The notes: generated by a model from the sequence alone, not told the origin. Counted from the stretch's first letter, positions 41,220-51,754 are shown. The stretch: 64,000 bases of DNA from Strigamia acuminata (GCA_949358305.1 OX442315.1:13604427-13668426); one strand, 5' to 3'. Translations and numbers: made by a program.

Positions 41220-41923
41220 AGTTGTTAAATTATTTCCCCTAGACATTTCACAGCCACCGAGTAGAAATCCCACGAGGCATCTCAATGACGCGTTACTTAA
41301 TAATTTTAGAAGTGCCATGCCGTTCCAACGGCGAATCGCCCAATGGCGAATTTGGCTATTTGGACGAATGGCGAATTTCTACTTTATTCTGTCCAAAAGC
41401 AGTCCCAATGGCAAATTTCTCTCAATTTGCCATTGGGAACATATTTGGACCTTTCTAATGGCGAATTGGTAAACATTAAACCAATTCGCCATTAGGAAGG
41501 TCTATTTACATTTCCAATGGCGAAATGGAAAAAATTAGCCATAGGGGCGTACACCTAGCGCGACATTATTTACCGGGACAGCGACAAGCTGTCCCAAAAA
41601 AATGGTTTTGCATAAAAAAAACCAGTAAGGTTACGTTTACATTCTTAGGAATTGGAAGAAGAAGAAATACCCAAAATACAAGTTCCAAAGTCGCGGTAGA
41701 TTCATGTCGCAGTCGCTCTAGATGACACGCCCACAGATTCGCCATTGGAAACGCGAATGTCGAATTTCAATATCACGTTTCCAATGGCGTATTTTCCTAG
41801 ATTCGCCATTGGAAACGTCAAAATAGCTTTCCAATGGCGAATTTTGTAAATTGCCCTTAGACGATTCGCCATTAAAACAGGTACCCTAATTTTAGTTATT
41901 AAGTAAATATCCGGATCGCCGCA
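41220..41923 (+). mobile_element. 3' part of a Gypsy LTR, split by a MITE
   Basis: ATTTCCCCTAGACATTTCAC, then CCGAGTAGAAATCC and CATCTCAATG align with the LTR end at 60520-60632. After the insertion, TTATTAAGTAAATATCCGGA then TCGCCGCA closes it, like the other LTR ends here. The 5' limit is unclear. Confidence 0.6.
41310..41887. mobile_element. 578-bp MITE with many internal TTCGCCATTGG inverted copies
   Basis: Flanked by the 8-bp duplication AATTTTAG (41302-41309, 41888-41895; a T before both makes it 9). The ends AGTGCCATGCCGTTCC and, in reverse, AGGGTACCTGTTTT run into CGGCGAATCG / TGGCGAATCG, imperfect terminal inverted repeats. Inside, the motif CCAATGGCGAAT recurs about a dozen times in both orientations, forming nested hairpins. 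No transposase. The 8-bp duplication suggests hAT or P-type mobilisation. Confidence 0.75.
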
Positions 41924-41929
41924 CTACCA

Positions 41930-42296
41930 ATGGCGTCTTGGAATACAAGAAATATGGTCATTGTTTGATTGTCGAATAAATCATGTTACTTTTGACTTGT
42001 CCAATTATTAGAACTAAAAACCATTCGGTGTCCGAAAGAACGGTTGAGACTGTAAACGAGAACTTTATCTGTTGTTGAAGATATTCCTGAAAAAGGCATC
42101 AGTGAGCGCAAGAAATGCCAAATTTGTGTAAAAAATCATGTATGTGTATAGAAAACTATTTATTTTTTTTTACACATTTTATATTTTTAATTTTCAAACA
42201 TAAATAAGAACTACAGGCGAAATTTTTGTTTCTTTGATTTAATTTTGGGTTTACAAGTTTTCGGTCTAGCCTTCTTCAGACGTGCGGTTGCCTATA
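41930..42296 (-). other. Downstream flank of the 42.3-kb peptide gene
   Basis: CTTTTGACTTGTCCAATTAT and GCATCAGTGAGCGCAAGAAA are shared with 1970-2300. AT-rich, no gene. Confidence 0.4.
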
Positions 42297-42458
42297 TTAA
42301 TAGCTTAACCCATTATGAAGATTCACATTATGACCATGGTGATGCTTATGATGACCGTGGCTGTGACCATGCGAATGTTTTCTACCAAGAATCATCGGGT
42401 GGTAAACCATCAACATGACGAGAGTTACAAATATTAAAATTCCCTTCCAATTCTCCAT
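42297..42458 (-). CDS. Secreted His-rich peptide, family member at 42.3 kb (53 aa)
   Basis: Start MENWKG after the AATTGCAG acceptor; a longer in-frame start at 42506 lies in the intron. Signal peptide MENWKGILIFVTLVMLMVYH then PMILG. The mature part is short: RKHSHGHSHGHHKHHHGHNV, NLHNGLSY. The smallest member, almost pure His/Gly/Ser with no acidic stretch. It keeps the conserved signal although PEN is replaced. Function unknown. Confidence 0.65.
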   Translation of the reverse strand: MENWKGILIFVTLVMLMVYHPMILGRKHSHGHSHGHHKHHHGHNVNLHNGLSY

Positions 42459-42524
42459 ATTTCTGCAATTTCTTTTAGAAGAAACTGAAATTTCAGTTGA
42501 ATTCAATGAGATGAGATGTTTCTT

Positions 42525-42690
42525 ACTTTTGTTATGCCAGTGATTGTTTTTGATATCCTGTAGTAACTGTTTATTATACTGTAGGTTTGGCAGTAAAATT
42601 TTGAAGCGGATTTACTTGGGTGATTAACTTTTGTTAACAAATTAATTACTTGTTAAGGAATTTTAAATATTTGTTTGAGCTTTTCATTAA
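42525..42690 (-). promoter_or_regulatory. 5' UTR exon and promoter block of the 42.3-kb gene
   Basis: TTTTGTTATGCCAGTGATTG at the donor, GTAGGTTTGGCAGTAAAATT, TTGAAGCGGATTTACTTGG and TTTGAGCTTTTCATTAATTA match the family block. Confidence 0.45.
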
Positions 42691-43960
42691 TTACCATTTT
42701 CATTTTCATTTTCATGGAATAATGAAAATATTTGCATGTTAATATTTGGAAATAAATTATAATAAATTTACAAGTTTAAAATTGCATACCGCATTTAAGG
42801 TTTAAAATTATAAAATTAAAAAAGAATTAAAATTAAATTAAAGTTAAAACTGACAAATTTAAAATTACATTTACATTAAATTTTTTATTAAATCTGCCAA
42901 ATTTGAAATTTACAAACTGTAAAGTTATTGTGCGTGTTCATTGTAAAATGTCTTTTTAATTTTGTAAAGTTATTGTTTAAAACAAAAATTTACACTCTTT
43001 GTAAATGTGACTTTACAAAGCCGAAAGTTCAAATTTACATTAACTTTTCAGCAATTAAAAGACGTTTAAAACCATATTTTTTTTCCAGTGGAATATACAC
43101 AAATTTAGAAAGTGGTAAGTCATCTGATGAATAAAAAAATAAATTGATTTTGATTAGTGTAAGGATTGTGACGATTAAAATACCGAATAGTTCCAATATC
43201 GGCACCAGAAGGCGCCGATAGACCGGAAAGTGCACGAAGTTTGATTTGAACACTAATGTGTAAATAATATTTCAGTGCAAAGAATAAAATATACTTTATT
43301 CGTTATAAATAAATGACTACTATTTGAATATTCAAATGAATCAATAACATGAGAATAAAATTCCACTACATGATGATTAAACAATTGGACAATTAGACAA
43401 TTGGACTCTTTTTGACCTAGTCTTCTGCAAGGTGCGGACTCGCTATTCCCTAAAGTGACCTGCGAATCCATTGATTGTGGTGTCCAATTGGCTGCCACTA
43501 CTCCCTATTGTTCTCCAAAGATATACAGAGTATAAGGTCTGGATTTTCATCATATCTTTACTTTTTGTTTGTTACTTTGATCTTTCACTAAGCCCGATAA
43601 CTGTCAGTATACCACTTGTACAGTATACAAGCTGATGCGGGAAGTAAACCTGTGCAATAAATACTGGTTCTTGGTCAGCGGGACCATTTAACCATTACAG
43701 CTCTGAGGCGGATGGAGGTTTCAAAACTTCCCGCAATGATTGTGGATCATCGTCGACTGTGCCCGCATTCTTACTCATTCTTGCCGCGTGGTCGTTTGAC
43801 CACATAACATTGCTGTGACGATGCCGCTGAGCCAGCCCTATTCCTTGGCCCGCCCGGACACTCAACCAGTAGATGCGACCAATTGTACACAAGATTAGAG
43901 TTGGAAACCTAGTTGTTTAACTAATAAATGTAAACCTGTGATATTTGTCATAAATCTTAT
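42691..43960. other. Long non-coding stretch, no gene recognised
   Basis: 42700-43100 is AT-rich with short direct repeats (TTTCATTTTCATTTTCAT). 43380-43900 is less AT-rich and may be an old retroelement piece, but I found no motif, LTR end or ORF to support it. Confidence 0.3.
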
Positions 43961-43984
43961 TCCATAACAATTCACTATATTGGT

Positions 43985-44045
43985 GGTCATGGTCATGGTC
44001 ATGGACATGGATGGCAGAATTATAAACCTACACAAGAGATTAAAT
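43985..44045 (+). pseudogene. Possible relic of a His/Gly peptide exon
   Basis: GGTGGTCATGGTCATGGTCA reads GGHGHGHGHGWQNYKPTQE in one plus frame. No signal peptide is in frame and the frame soon runs into non-coding sequence. It may be a decayed family member or a chance CATGGT repeat. Confidence 0.25.
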
Positions 44046-44060
44046 TGTATTTAATTATAT

Positions 44061-45034
44061 TATTTACAAAACAGTAATTATTCTATTTAATCTTACCAAC
44101 AAGTAATGAAGAAGCAATGCTTATGGAGGCATCCATTACAGGAAGTGGAAATGATGTCATTAAAATTCCTGGATGACCATGTGACCAGAAAACAATTCCA
44201 AAAAAAATAGTTCTGGATCAGTGATCCAGAACTACCTTCCGAGAGTTGTTGCTCAGCAACCAGTTGTTTACCATATCCCTACATACAGCCTTTTTACTCA
44301 AAATGTCTTTTAGGGCCTAAAAAGAGTACAGATTCGGGGCAATTACCATGATTAATCAGCTGACCATGGAGGCTTATAATTTTAAACAATTAATAAGCTC
44401 ACTTTAGACATCATTTGGCCAAAATATGGCCAAAATCTAAAATGACTTATTCATGTGGTTCTCTTGTAAGCTCAATATCAAATTATTTGAATAATATATA
44501 ATAATCAATTAAGTATGCACTATTTAAAAATCCTCTAATTCTTCTAAAGTTTATGCTGTGTCAAATTTTCTCGGTTACTCAATGTTACGCCTCGTATTCT
44601 GGCTATTCCCTCGGTTGCTCGATGTTACGTATTTCAGCGATTACATACGATCTACGAATTTGTCTTGGGCGCCGCCATCTTTACAAACACCAAGGATCTT
44701 GTATACGACCTCGTAAAGAATGTGGATAGAAATTGATGTATCTCTGCGATGTTTTTGGCCCTTAACCATTGTTAGCCTTATGTAGTTAATTGCAGCAGCA
44801 TGACATCAATAAATTATGTTGAGAAATTGTAAATAATAGAGTTTACATCAGATCAGGATGCACACGTCCCACTCGGACGTTTTTAATCAGGGAACAGAAT
44901 GATACAGAAGAACACCACCAGAGCGTGTGTCCAAAAAAAAAGGTAAACACATGTTTACAAAAGTTTTCACCAGATTTGAAAACAGATAAATACAGGTATA
45001 CAAGATATGACACATGATAACATAAAAAATAATA
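44061..45034. other. Non-coding stretch, no gene recognised
   Basis: Two related blocks near 44570-44640 (TCTCGGTTACTCAATGTTAC and CTCGGTTGCTCGATGTTACG) form a short direct repeat. Otherwise nothing supported. Confidence 0.3.
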
Positions 45035-45206
45035 AATGAGGCTTAAATTAAATAAACATAATCCAAATCTAATACAATGGTTTTACATTCCTAAACAAGT
45101 AATTAATTTGGTAACAATAGTAATCAAACACGTAAATCCGCTTCGGCCCTTCTATTGCCAACCTTACAGCAATAAACACCTACTACAGAATCGCTGCGTA
45201 ACAAGG
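45035..45206 (+). promoter_or_regulatory. Promoter and 5' UTR exon of the plus-strand peptide gene
   Basis: The family block in plus orientation: CCTAAACAAGTAATTAATTT, CAAACACGTAAATCCGCTTC, TTGCCAACCTTACAGCAATA, then GCGTAACAAGG before the GTAAGA donor at 45207. Confidence 0.5.
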
Positions 45207-45275
45207 GTAAGAAATATTTCTTTCAAATTGATTTAAACAGACATTTTAAGTTTGTACAACAACATTTGTAGAAAT

Positions 45276-45506
45276 ATGAAGAATTGGAACAGTATTTTAG
45301 TCGTTTTTTGTCTCGTCATGTTGGTGGTTTTGCCTGAGAACATTCTTGGAAGACATCATCATCATCATTCTGACGATAAGGACGATAAGGACGATCGTTT
45401 TAAATATCACCGTGATCATCATGACCATCCTCGTTTCAGCAATGATCCAAATGGCGAATTGCCAGAAGCGAGAGGAAGAGGCCCAAACCCCACGTTGGGT
45501 CGTTAG
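45276..45506 (+). CDS. Secreted His-rich peptide, plus-strand member (76 aa)
   Basis: The only family member on the plus strand. The start MKNWNSILVVFCLVMLVVLP follows the intron 45207-45271 (GTAAGA...TTTGTAG); an upstream in-frame ATG-like start is intronic. The mature part begins RHHHHHSDDKDDKDDRF, so the His run and an Asp/Lys block replace the GHH repeats. It ends RGRGPNPTLGR. The signal peptide, including LPENILG, is closest to member 1 at 2725. The 3' UTR inverted repeat follows at once. Function unknown. Confidence 0.75.
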   Translation: MKNWNSILVVFCLVMLVVLPENILGRHHHHHSDDKDDKDDRFKYHRDHHDHPRFSNDPNGELPEARGRGPNPTLGR

Positions 45507-45509
45507 AGG

Positions 45510-45741
45510 GTGGTTAGAGCCCCTCGCTTCTAGGGACCACAGCTAGTTTAGAGTTCACTACATGGTGGCGCGACATTAATTTGAGAACATTACCAGAACT
45601 GTCTAAGTGATAATTATGATTTGCTCCAGATTATCAATTATACAGTGCCAGTGATTTTTTTTCAAATAATGTTGCGCCGCTTGGTGGTGAAATGTAAATT
45701 TGGAGTTACCCGCTGGAGTGGGGAGTTCAGGGTTTCAACAG
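45510..45741 (+). repeat. 3' UTR inverted repeat of the plus-strand gene
   Basis: The arm after the stop (TTCACTACATGGTGGCGCGA, CATTAATTTGAGAACATTAC, ACTGTCTAAG) is mirrored by AATAATGTTGCGCCGCTTGG and TGGTGAAATGTAAATTTGG. ATTAAA and AATAAA signals follow at 45767-45806. Orientation is inverted along with the gene, so the hairpin belongs to the gene unit. Confidence 0.7.
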
Positions 45742-45855
45742 GGCCGGAGAGGCTCATTAAACAGATTTTAAACAAATATTAAACGGAAATTAAATAAATA
45801 AATAAAAATTGTGTCTGTAATTTTTTTTTAAGTTGAAAATTTTAGGTTTGATGTA

Positions 45856-47207
45856 CTACTCAAACCCAGGTGTAAGTGGTCACCTCTTTTCAGTGTGTAA
45901 TCAAAATGTTTATTTCAAGTTTTTCTGGTTTAGTGTAATAAATAAATAAATTTGCACATGAGGGTTGAAAAATACACTGAATTTACTTTAATTCAAAAAA
46001 AAAAACCAAAATAAACAAATAAACAAAAAAGTTATGACTGATTTCAGTTGTGTCACTTGCCTCAAATGAAAGTGGTCACTGCACTACTTGACTCATGTGA
46101 AAGTGGTCACGTCATTTTAATATTTTGTAACACCTTCTTTAGCATTAATTACTGACTGAATACGGTCTGGCATGGGTTCTATTAGTTCTTGACAATATTT
46201 TATTTGACAAATTTTGTATGTGATTGTGCAGGCCAAGTCAAAACCTACATGTGATGGGTTTGAAAAACTGAGCAAATGACTTGACTTTATGTTTAGAATC
46301 ATTTTCCTGCTGAAATATCCATGTCAAAGGCAGTTTATCATCTGCAAATGGAAGCATAACAATCCTCCAATACTTTTTCATAAGTATATTGGTCCATGAA
46401 ACCCTTAATTTAATGTTGTGGACTGATACACATACAGGTAATGGCTTGGGGATGGTTTCCTGTATGTGTATCGGTCCACAACATTAAATTAAGGGTTTCA
46501 TGGACCAATATACTTATGAAAAAGTATTGGAGGATTGTTATGCTTCTATTTGCAGATAATAAACTGCCTTTGACATGGATATTTCAGCAGAAAAATGATT
46601 CTAAACATAAAGTCAAGTCATTTGCTCAGTTTTCCAAACCCATCACATGTAGGTTTTGACTTGGACTGCACAATCACATACAAAATTTTGGTTATCCAAC
46701 AAAATATTGTAAAGTATTGTTCAAATAAACAATGATTTTCTGAAGAAACCGGTTTTTTGTGTGATTTTTTGGATGTGGTGCTAAGCTTTTTCTGCCAGCC
46801 CAACTCACTTGAGGCAATTAGCGTGGTGGCCTAATATGAAGTGTGGGACTCGATCACTCCAGAATATTGTCAAGAACTAATAGAACCCATGCCAGACCGT
46901 ATTCAGCCAGTAATTAATGCTAAAGAAGGTGTTACAAAATATTAAAATGACGTGACCACTTTCACATGAGTCAAGTAGTGCAGTGACCACTTTCATTTGA
47001 GGCAAGTGACACAACTGAAATCAGTCATAACTTTTTTGTTTATTTGTTTATTTTGGTTTTTTTTTTTTTAATTAAAGTAAATTCAGTGTATTTTTCAACC
47101 CTCATGTGCAAATTTATTTATTTATTACAATAAACCTGAAAAAGTTGAAATAAACATTTTGATTATACACTGAAAAGAGGTGACCACTTACACCTGGGTT
47201 TGAGTAG
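45856..47207. mobile_element. Tc1/mariner fold-back element (1,352 bp)
   Basis: Flanked by TA (45854-45855, 47208-47209). Ends CTACTCAAACCCAGGTGTAA and its mirror TTACACCTGGGTTTGAGTAG. The inverted arms extend about 600 bp to a centre near 46435, so the element is nearly a complete palindrome. The right arm encodes a Tc1 transposase piece (MAWGWF..., LPLTWIFQQKNDSKHK) and, separately, the terminal residues of one; the left arm holds an inverted duplicate of the same parts. It cannot encode a full transposase. Confidence 0.85.
46441..46659 (+). pseudogene. Tc1 transposase fragment
   Basis: WGWF and FQQKNDSKHKVKS correspond to the WGCF...QQDNDPKHTSK region of Tc1 transposases around the second catalytic Asp, which is read as K-N-D here. 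No N-terminal HTH or first Asp region is present. Duplicated in reverse in the left arm. Confidence 0.7.
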
Positions 47208-47299
47208 TATGAGAAATTTAGTTATTCTGCATACCCATGATTTTTTTTCTCATGATTTTTGGCATTTTTTATGCCAAAGCTCACTGAAATTAAGTCATG

Positions 47300-47657
47300 G
47301 GAAATAGCCGCATCAGCACTCACCGACGGCCATTAGCAAGTCACGAAAAAACTGCCTCTTGAGCTTATTTGCCGGCGTATGAAGAAGACGAAACAAGAAA
47401 CCCTAGACAATACCAGGACCGAATCTCACGGACAGCACTCCCATTGCGCGAACAACGGGAACCCGGACCAACGACGAGAACAGACCATAGAAAGAAGACA
47501 AAGACAAATACCACAACTGCATAAAAAACCATGCGGCCGAGGCGGACGACTACTGGTAACCAGGTCACCATCTTGGATCGATTTTTGTATTAGGAAGAGA
47601 TTGAATACAAAGTATTATTTGTTGTACAGTCCTCGGCTTAATACAGAATAAACACTT
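47300..47657 (+). mobile_element. Left part of an older LTR interrupted by E2
   Basis: Ends CACCATCTTGGATCG...CTCGGCTTAATACAGAATAA then ACACTT, directly at the E2 insertion. CCATCTTGG and AATAAA are LTR-like. It is inferred to be continuous with 59998-60632. The start is not defined. Confidence 0.4.
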
Positions 47658-48616
47658 TGTGGTGATCTCAAAATATTCACCAACTTAGAAGATTAAATTA
47701 ATTATCTTCTAATTAATTTGACTGTGGCACACGCCAAGTCAGATCATGTGACCGAGGGGAGAAATCCTCTCTAGGCACATATCACCCCAGGTTGTCCGGG
47801 GTGAAAACGGTTATTAGCCGTTATGGTGCAATATGGTGTAATAACCACTAGTTGCACCCATTTGAGCTAAGTGCGCAGGTTTTCTGCGCAATATTGAAGC
47901 GTGCTGGGCTCGCGTCTTGGCTCAAATCGGGACTCTGAAAAATACAACAACAACCTCAACATCACTGCTTTTGCTCCTGAAAGAAAAGTATTGATAGAGG
48001 ACCGTTGTAACTCAGTTTCACCTGCTATCTTTGTGTATCAAACGCACAAAGCCAGCAATCCTGCTTGAATTAGCCGTCGCTAATTCCAGCAATCGAGAAG
48101 AGAAGATTCCCGACGATCGTGAACCATCGCCGTCGCTGTTGCGCGAACGACAGCCACCGCCATCGTACGAAAGCCGGACGCCTACAGCCGTCAACCACCG
48201 CCGCCGAGCCGTCGCACGAGCCGTAGAAGGAGCCCACGAGAACCATCGTCTTCGACCATCGTTCGTGAGTTCGTAGAACGAAGACAATTTGCCTTCGCCT
48301 AACAACTTCAAGTTGTTTAAGCGCCATTTCTGACGCTTTGTAGCTTGCAACAGTCGTTGCAAGCCCTTCCTTTGTTTCATTGTTTCCCGCTCATTTTATT
48401 CTGTGATATTCATAATCATAATTAGTATATATTGTAATTTATCGAATAAAACATTTGTGTGATTTTTATTACCATAATAAACTGTCTTTTTATTCCTATT
48501 TCCGTAAACTTAACCCTAGACAAGTTTCGGCCGCGATATAAGTCTTGTAAAGCATTCACCTGCGGTTTCTGCTTAATTTATTAGAAATTAAGTGGATAAA
48601 AACCCGGATCGCAGCA
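47658..48616 (+). repeat. E2 5' LTR
   Basis: 959 bp. The GC-rich centre (48050-48260) has GAACCATCGCCGTCG-type repeats, with an AATAAA signal at 48445-48450. The end AAAACCCGGATCGCAGCA is the hallmark shared with four relic LTRs here. Confidence 0.95.
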
Positions 48617-48618
48617 CG

Positions 48619-48636
48619 TGGGGGCCCGTCCGGGAT
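48619..48636 (+). other. E2 primer binding site, tRNA-Pro type
   Basis: TGGGGGCCCGTCCGGGAT, 2 nt after the LTR; differs at one base from the tRNA-Pro site known from gammaretroviruses. Confidence 0.75.
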
Positions 48637-48730
48637 TGTCATTGTATAAATTTTGATAGTTTAAAATTTACCCGCCATTTTTATCTTGCTTATCTTTCTT
48701 CTCTATCCTTTCTTTGTCTTCATTTGAATA

Positions 48731-51700
48731 ATGGCGACTCCAAGTGAAAAGAGACCGAGAGGCAGACCGGCGAAGAGACGAGTGGCCATCGATCTACCAG
48801 TCGTGGATCAAGAAGTGACTGAGTCACAAGAACTGTTTGAAACTATGGATCAAACAGCTAACTGTAACTCGGCACAGTTAATCGTGAATGAATTCACGCA
48901 AGCGTTGGAGCGACAACAGCCATCCCCGCCAAGCGGCCAGTTGGACTTAAACAATCCAACTGGAAGTGGCCGTTCCAAGTCGCAAAACGATGATTTGAAT
49001 TTACGAATTCAATCATCAAGTGCGGAGCACTCGCTGAATTCATCACCGGTTCAAGGTGCAGCACAACAAGATTCTGAGAACTCCAATATGGAAGTTTCTC
49101 ATTCTCCCGTGCGTGTTACCATGATGGACGCACTCCGTGAGCAAGCTAGGCTCGAGGGAGTAAAAGTCACTAGCGAAATGACTGTGGAACAAATCCACAA
49201 AGCTATGGTTCGCAAACAAAGCCAAAAAGACGTTGAAATCGTCAGAACAAGCTTACAAGCAGAGTTTGAGCGAATGCATGCAGAAATGCAGCAGCAAAAT
49301 GCCGAACTAAAACAACAACGTGCGAATGATCACGTTAAGTTGTTACAATTAGAGCAGGAAAAAGCTTCCTGGCTAATTACTGACGAAGAGCAACAACAAA
49401 GGCTCGAGCAACTAAATCAAGCCCAAAAAGATTTAGAAATTGCTAATGAAAATTTGAGATTGGCCAACGCAAATTTGCGAGAAGCCAACACAAATTTAAT
49501 GACTGCCGAACTAACCGCCCCAGTTCGAGCGAGGGAAGTAATTCCCTCCACTTCTCGAAATTACGAGAATTATGCTGCAGAGCAAGCAGCAAGAGCTAAG
49601 AGATTAGCACAACGAGAAAACGAAGTATTTCTCGCTCGACAGCAGTCTGTAATTGATGCTGGTCAAGCTGCCAAAAGTCAAAGTACTGCAGAGCAGTTAT
49701 TACGTGCCGACTTAGCTGCGCAAGCTCGTGAAAACGAAATTCTTCGCGCAGATCTATTGACGGTACAAGAGAACTTTGCAGTAGTCGTACAAAAGGTACA
49801 AGACGTTTGTGGCGAAGATAATTTTGCAAAGCCAGCCCCAGTTTTGCAAAAAGGTGCTTCCAAATCACCTGAGTTGATTGATTTAACATCAGCTAAACCA
49901 AAAGTCAGTCGACAATCAAGTTGGACTGACAGTGATGACTCACGCAGTAGTCGTGGAAGCCGCAATAGTCATCACAGTCGCAAAAAGCGAAAGCGACAAC
50001 CAGACCCGACCGAATATCATTCCCCAAACGTTCCGCAAAATTCGGATCGATTCTTTAGCAATAGTGACCGATTAATCGGATTGCTAGAGAGAAAAAATAA
50101 AGAACGTGAGAAACCACACGATCGTGGACGGTCACACGATAATCCGCGAGAAGGCTCACCAAAACGCGATTGTCATAACGACATCCGTGATGGGCCGAGA
50201 TACCGTGGAAATCCGCCAGGTGGTGACCCACCAGGTGGAGATAGTTCAGATGGACATGGAGGTGGCCACTCACGTGACCACAATTCGAATGGCAATCGAA
50301 ATGGAAGGGGACCACCAAATGGAGACCGTCGTCCGCCAGATGGCGACGATCCTCCGGACCCCGATCCGCCGCCAAATCCGAATTATGAATCTGCGTCTGA
50401 TACAGATTCCTCACGCCCCAGTGTGAGAGGGCGATCTCGTCACAGAACACGTAGTAGAACTCAAAGACCCGATTTCTACACGAAAGATGAGATTGACCAG
50501 TTGTTGAGGCAAAATGCTCAACAACAGCGAAAAAGCAGAAGGGATAAAATTATTTTGCAAAAAATAAGTGAATTTACTTCTGATAAATGGATTCATCAAA
50601 CAACAGATGAAAAGTTCATTAGATGGGATCGAGTTATCCCACATGCCTATAATGGAAATTGGCAAGCAGGGTCAAACCTCTTGCTGGAAATATTCGAACT
50701 AGGCAAAGTTCACAGTTTTAGCTGTGAAGGTGCATTGGCCCATCTAGTACCAAGAATACTAGTTGGCGGTGTCAAGGAGTGGTTTCGCAGGAAAAACTTC
50801 ACGAAGTGGGATGACTTCGTTAAACAATTTATGTTTAAATTTGGTGAATCGAGCGAAGACATCAAGACGCTCTGGAGATGTCTTAAGCAACGAAAAGGCG
50901 AAAGCTTACATTCGTACATGCTAAGAGCAGAGAATCTGCTTGGCAGAATGCCACATGCTGTTACTGATGCAACAGCAGATGATCAGTTTAGAGCTGGCCT
51001 CACAGAATATAGTAAAAATATTCTGATGATGTCGGACGCTCCCGACCCGGGGAAATTCTCCGAGTTAAACGAGTTCATGGAAGTCAATCAATTGCGCATT
51101 GACGAAAAGTACAAAGCTTATCTTACAGAAGCCGAAAGGTCAGCGTACTTAAAGCGAGAGAAAAGACTCGCTGAGCAAAACAATGAAACCTTTAATGGTT
51201 TGAAATTGTTGCAGCCACCTAGTTACGAAGACTTTCTAGACGAAGTGGATGAGAAGAGTTCGAAAAAAGAATCTTCCAAAAAGGACGTCAAAAATCCTCA
51301 TTCAGTCCCTAAGTTACACGCCAATATAACTGGAGCTGAAACTCCGCCATCTGAAGCTGAAGAAGCTGAAGAGGAGGAGGAAACGGGAGACGAGACGTTG
51401 GCTTTATTAGCCAAAGCAGCGGCGCTGTTAGCAAAAAATAACCCCGTTGCAGGCAAATGGAAGCCAAAAATGAAACCAAAAAATGTTTCATTTGACGCAT
51501 CAAAGGTGAATACCGAAAGGAATTCAAAATCACCCGCGGTGTCGCCAGAGCGCCGGTCTGACGCTCGTTCTCGTTCTGCCTCGCCAGCAGCAACGAAAAA
51601 GAAATCGCCTGCCACTGATCCATGCAATTTATGCAAAAAATTAGGGCATTGGCAAAAAGACTGCCCTTCCTCTAAAAAGGACAAACCAGTGTCAACAGCT

Positions 51701-51754
51701 GAGTTTGAAAAAGCAGTCAAGATCATAACTGACATGTTTCGAAAAAACTTGTAG
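48731..51754 (+). CDS. gag: E2 Gag (1,007 aa)
   Basis: The first ATG after the PBS opens the frame. The N-terminus has a basic AT-hook-like PRGRPAKRR stretch. Residues about 177-256 are a Gln/Glu/Leu-rich coiled coil, and about 430-590 a Ser/Arg/Gly/Pro-rich linker. The capsid-like region is about 640-770 (WQAGSNLLLEIFELG, VKEWFRRKNFTKWDDFVKQF, GESLHSYMLRAENLL). The CCHC zinc knuckle is C965, C968, H973, C978 (CNLCKKLGHWQKDC). The capsid and knuckle align with E1 Gag, but the N-terminal halves differ. The slippery heptamer lies two codons before the stop. Confidence 0.95.
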   Translation: MATPSEKRPRGRPAKRRVAIDLPVVDQEVTESQELFETMDQTANCNSAQLIVNEFTQALERQQPSPPSGQLDLNNPTGSGRSKSQNDDLNLRIQSSSAEHSLNSSPVQGAAQQDSENSNMEVSHSPVRVTMMDALREQARLEGVKVTSEMTVEQIHKAMVRKQSQKDVEIVRTSLQAEFERMHAEMQQQNAELKQQRANDHVKLLQLEQEKASWLITDEEQQQRLEQLNQAQKDLEIANENLRLANANLREANTNLMTAELTAPVRAREVIPSTSRNYENYAAEQAARAKRLAQRENEVFLARQQSVIDAGQAAKSQSTAEQLLRADLAAQARENEILRADLLTVQENFAVVVQKVQDVCGEDNFAKPAPVLQKGASKSPELIDLTSAKPKVSRQSSWTDSDDSRSSRGSRNSHHSRKKRKRQPDPTEYHSPNVPQNSDRFFSNSDRLIGLLERKNKEREKPHDRGRSHDNPREGSPKRDCHNDIRDGPRYRGNPPGGDPPGGDSSDGHGGGHSRDHNSNGNRNGRGPPNGDRRPPDGDDPPDPDPPPNPNYESASDTDSSRPSVRGRSRHRTRSRTQRPDFYTKDEIDQLLRQNAQQQRKSRRDKIILQKISEFTSDKWIHQTTDEKFIRWDRVIPHAYNGNWQAGSNLLLEIFELGKVHSFSCEGALAHLVPRILVGGVKEWFRRKNFTKWDDFVKQFMFKFGESSEDIKTLWRCLKQRKGESLHSYMLRAENLLGRMPHAVTDATADDQFRAGLTEYSKNILMMSDAPDPGKFSELNEFMEVNQLRIDEKYKAYLTEAERSAYLKREKRLAEQNNETFNGLKLLQPPSYEDFLDEVDEKSSKKESSKKDVKNPHSVPKLHANITGAETPPSEAEEAEEEEETGDETLALLAKAAALLAKNNPVAGKWKPKMKPKNVSFDASKVNTERNSKSPAVSPERRSDARSRSASPAATKKKSPATDPCNLCKKLGHWQKDCPSSKKDKPVSTAEFEKAVKIITDMFRKNL

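Noticed and set aside
41116-41472. 118-residue ORF
   Set aside because: It spans an LTR scrap and the MITE repeats; no conservation or start context.
43695-43892. 65-residue minus-strand ORF in a GC-richer patch
   Set aside because: No recognisable motif; could be an old retroelement piece but not supportable.
47365-47651. ORFs on both strands just before E2
   Set aside because: Overlapping opposite-strand ORFs in LTR-like sequence, no family resemblance.
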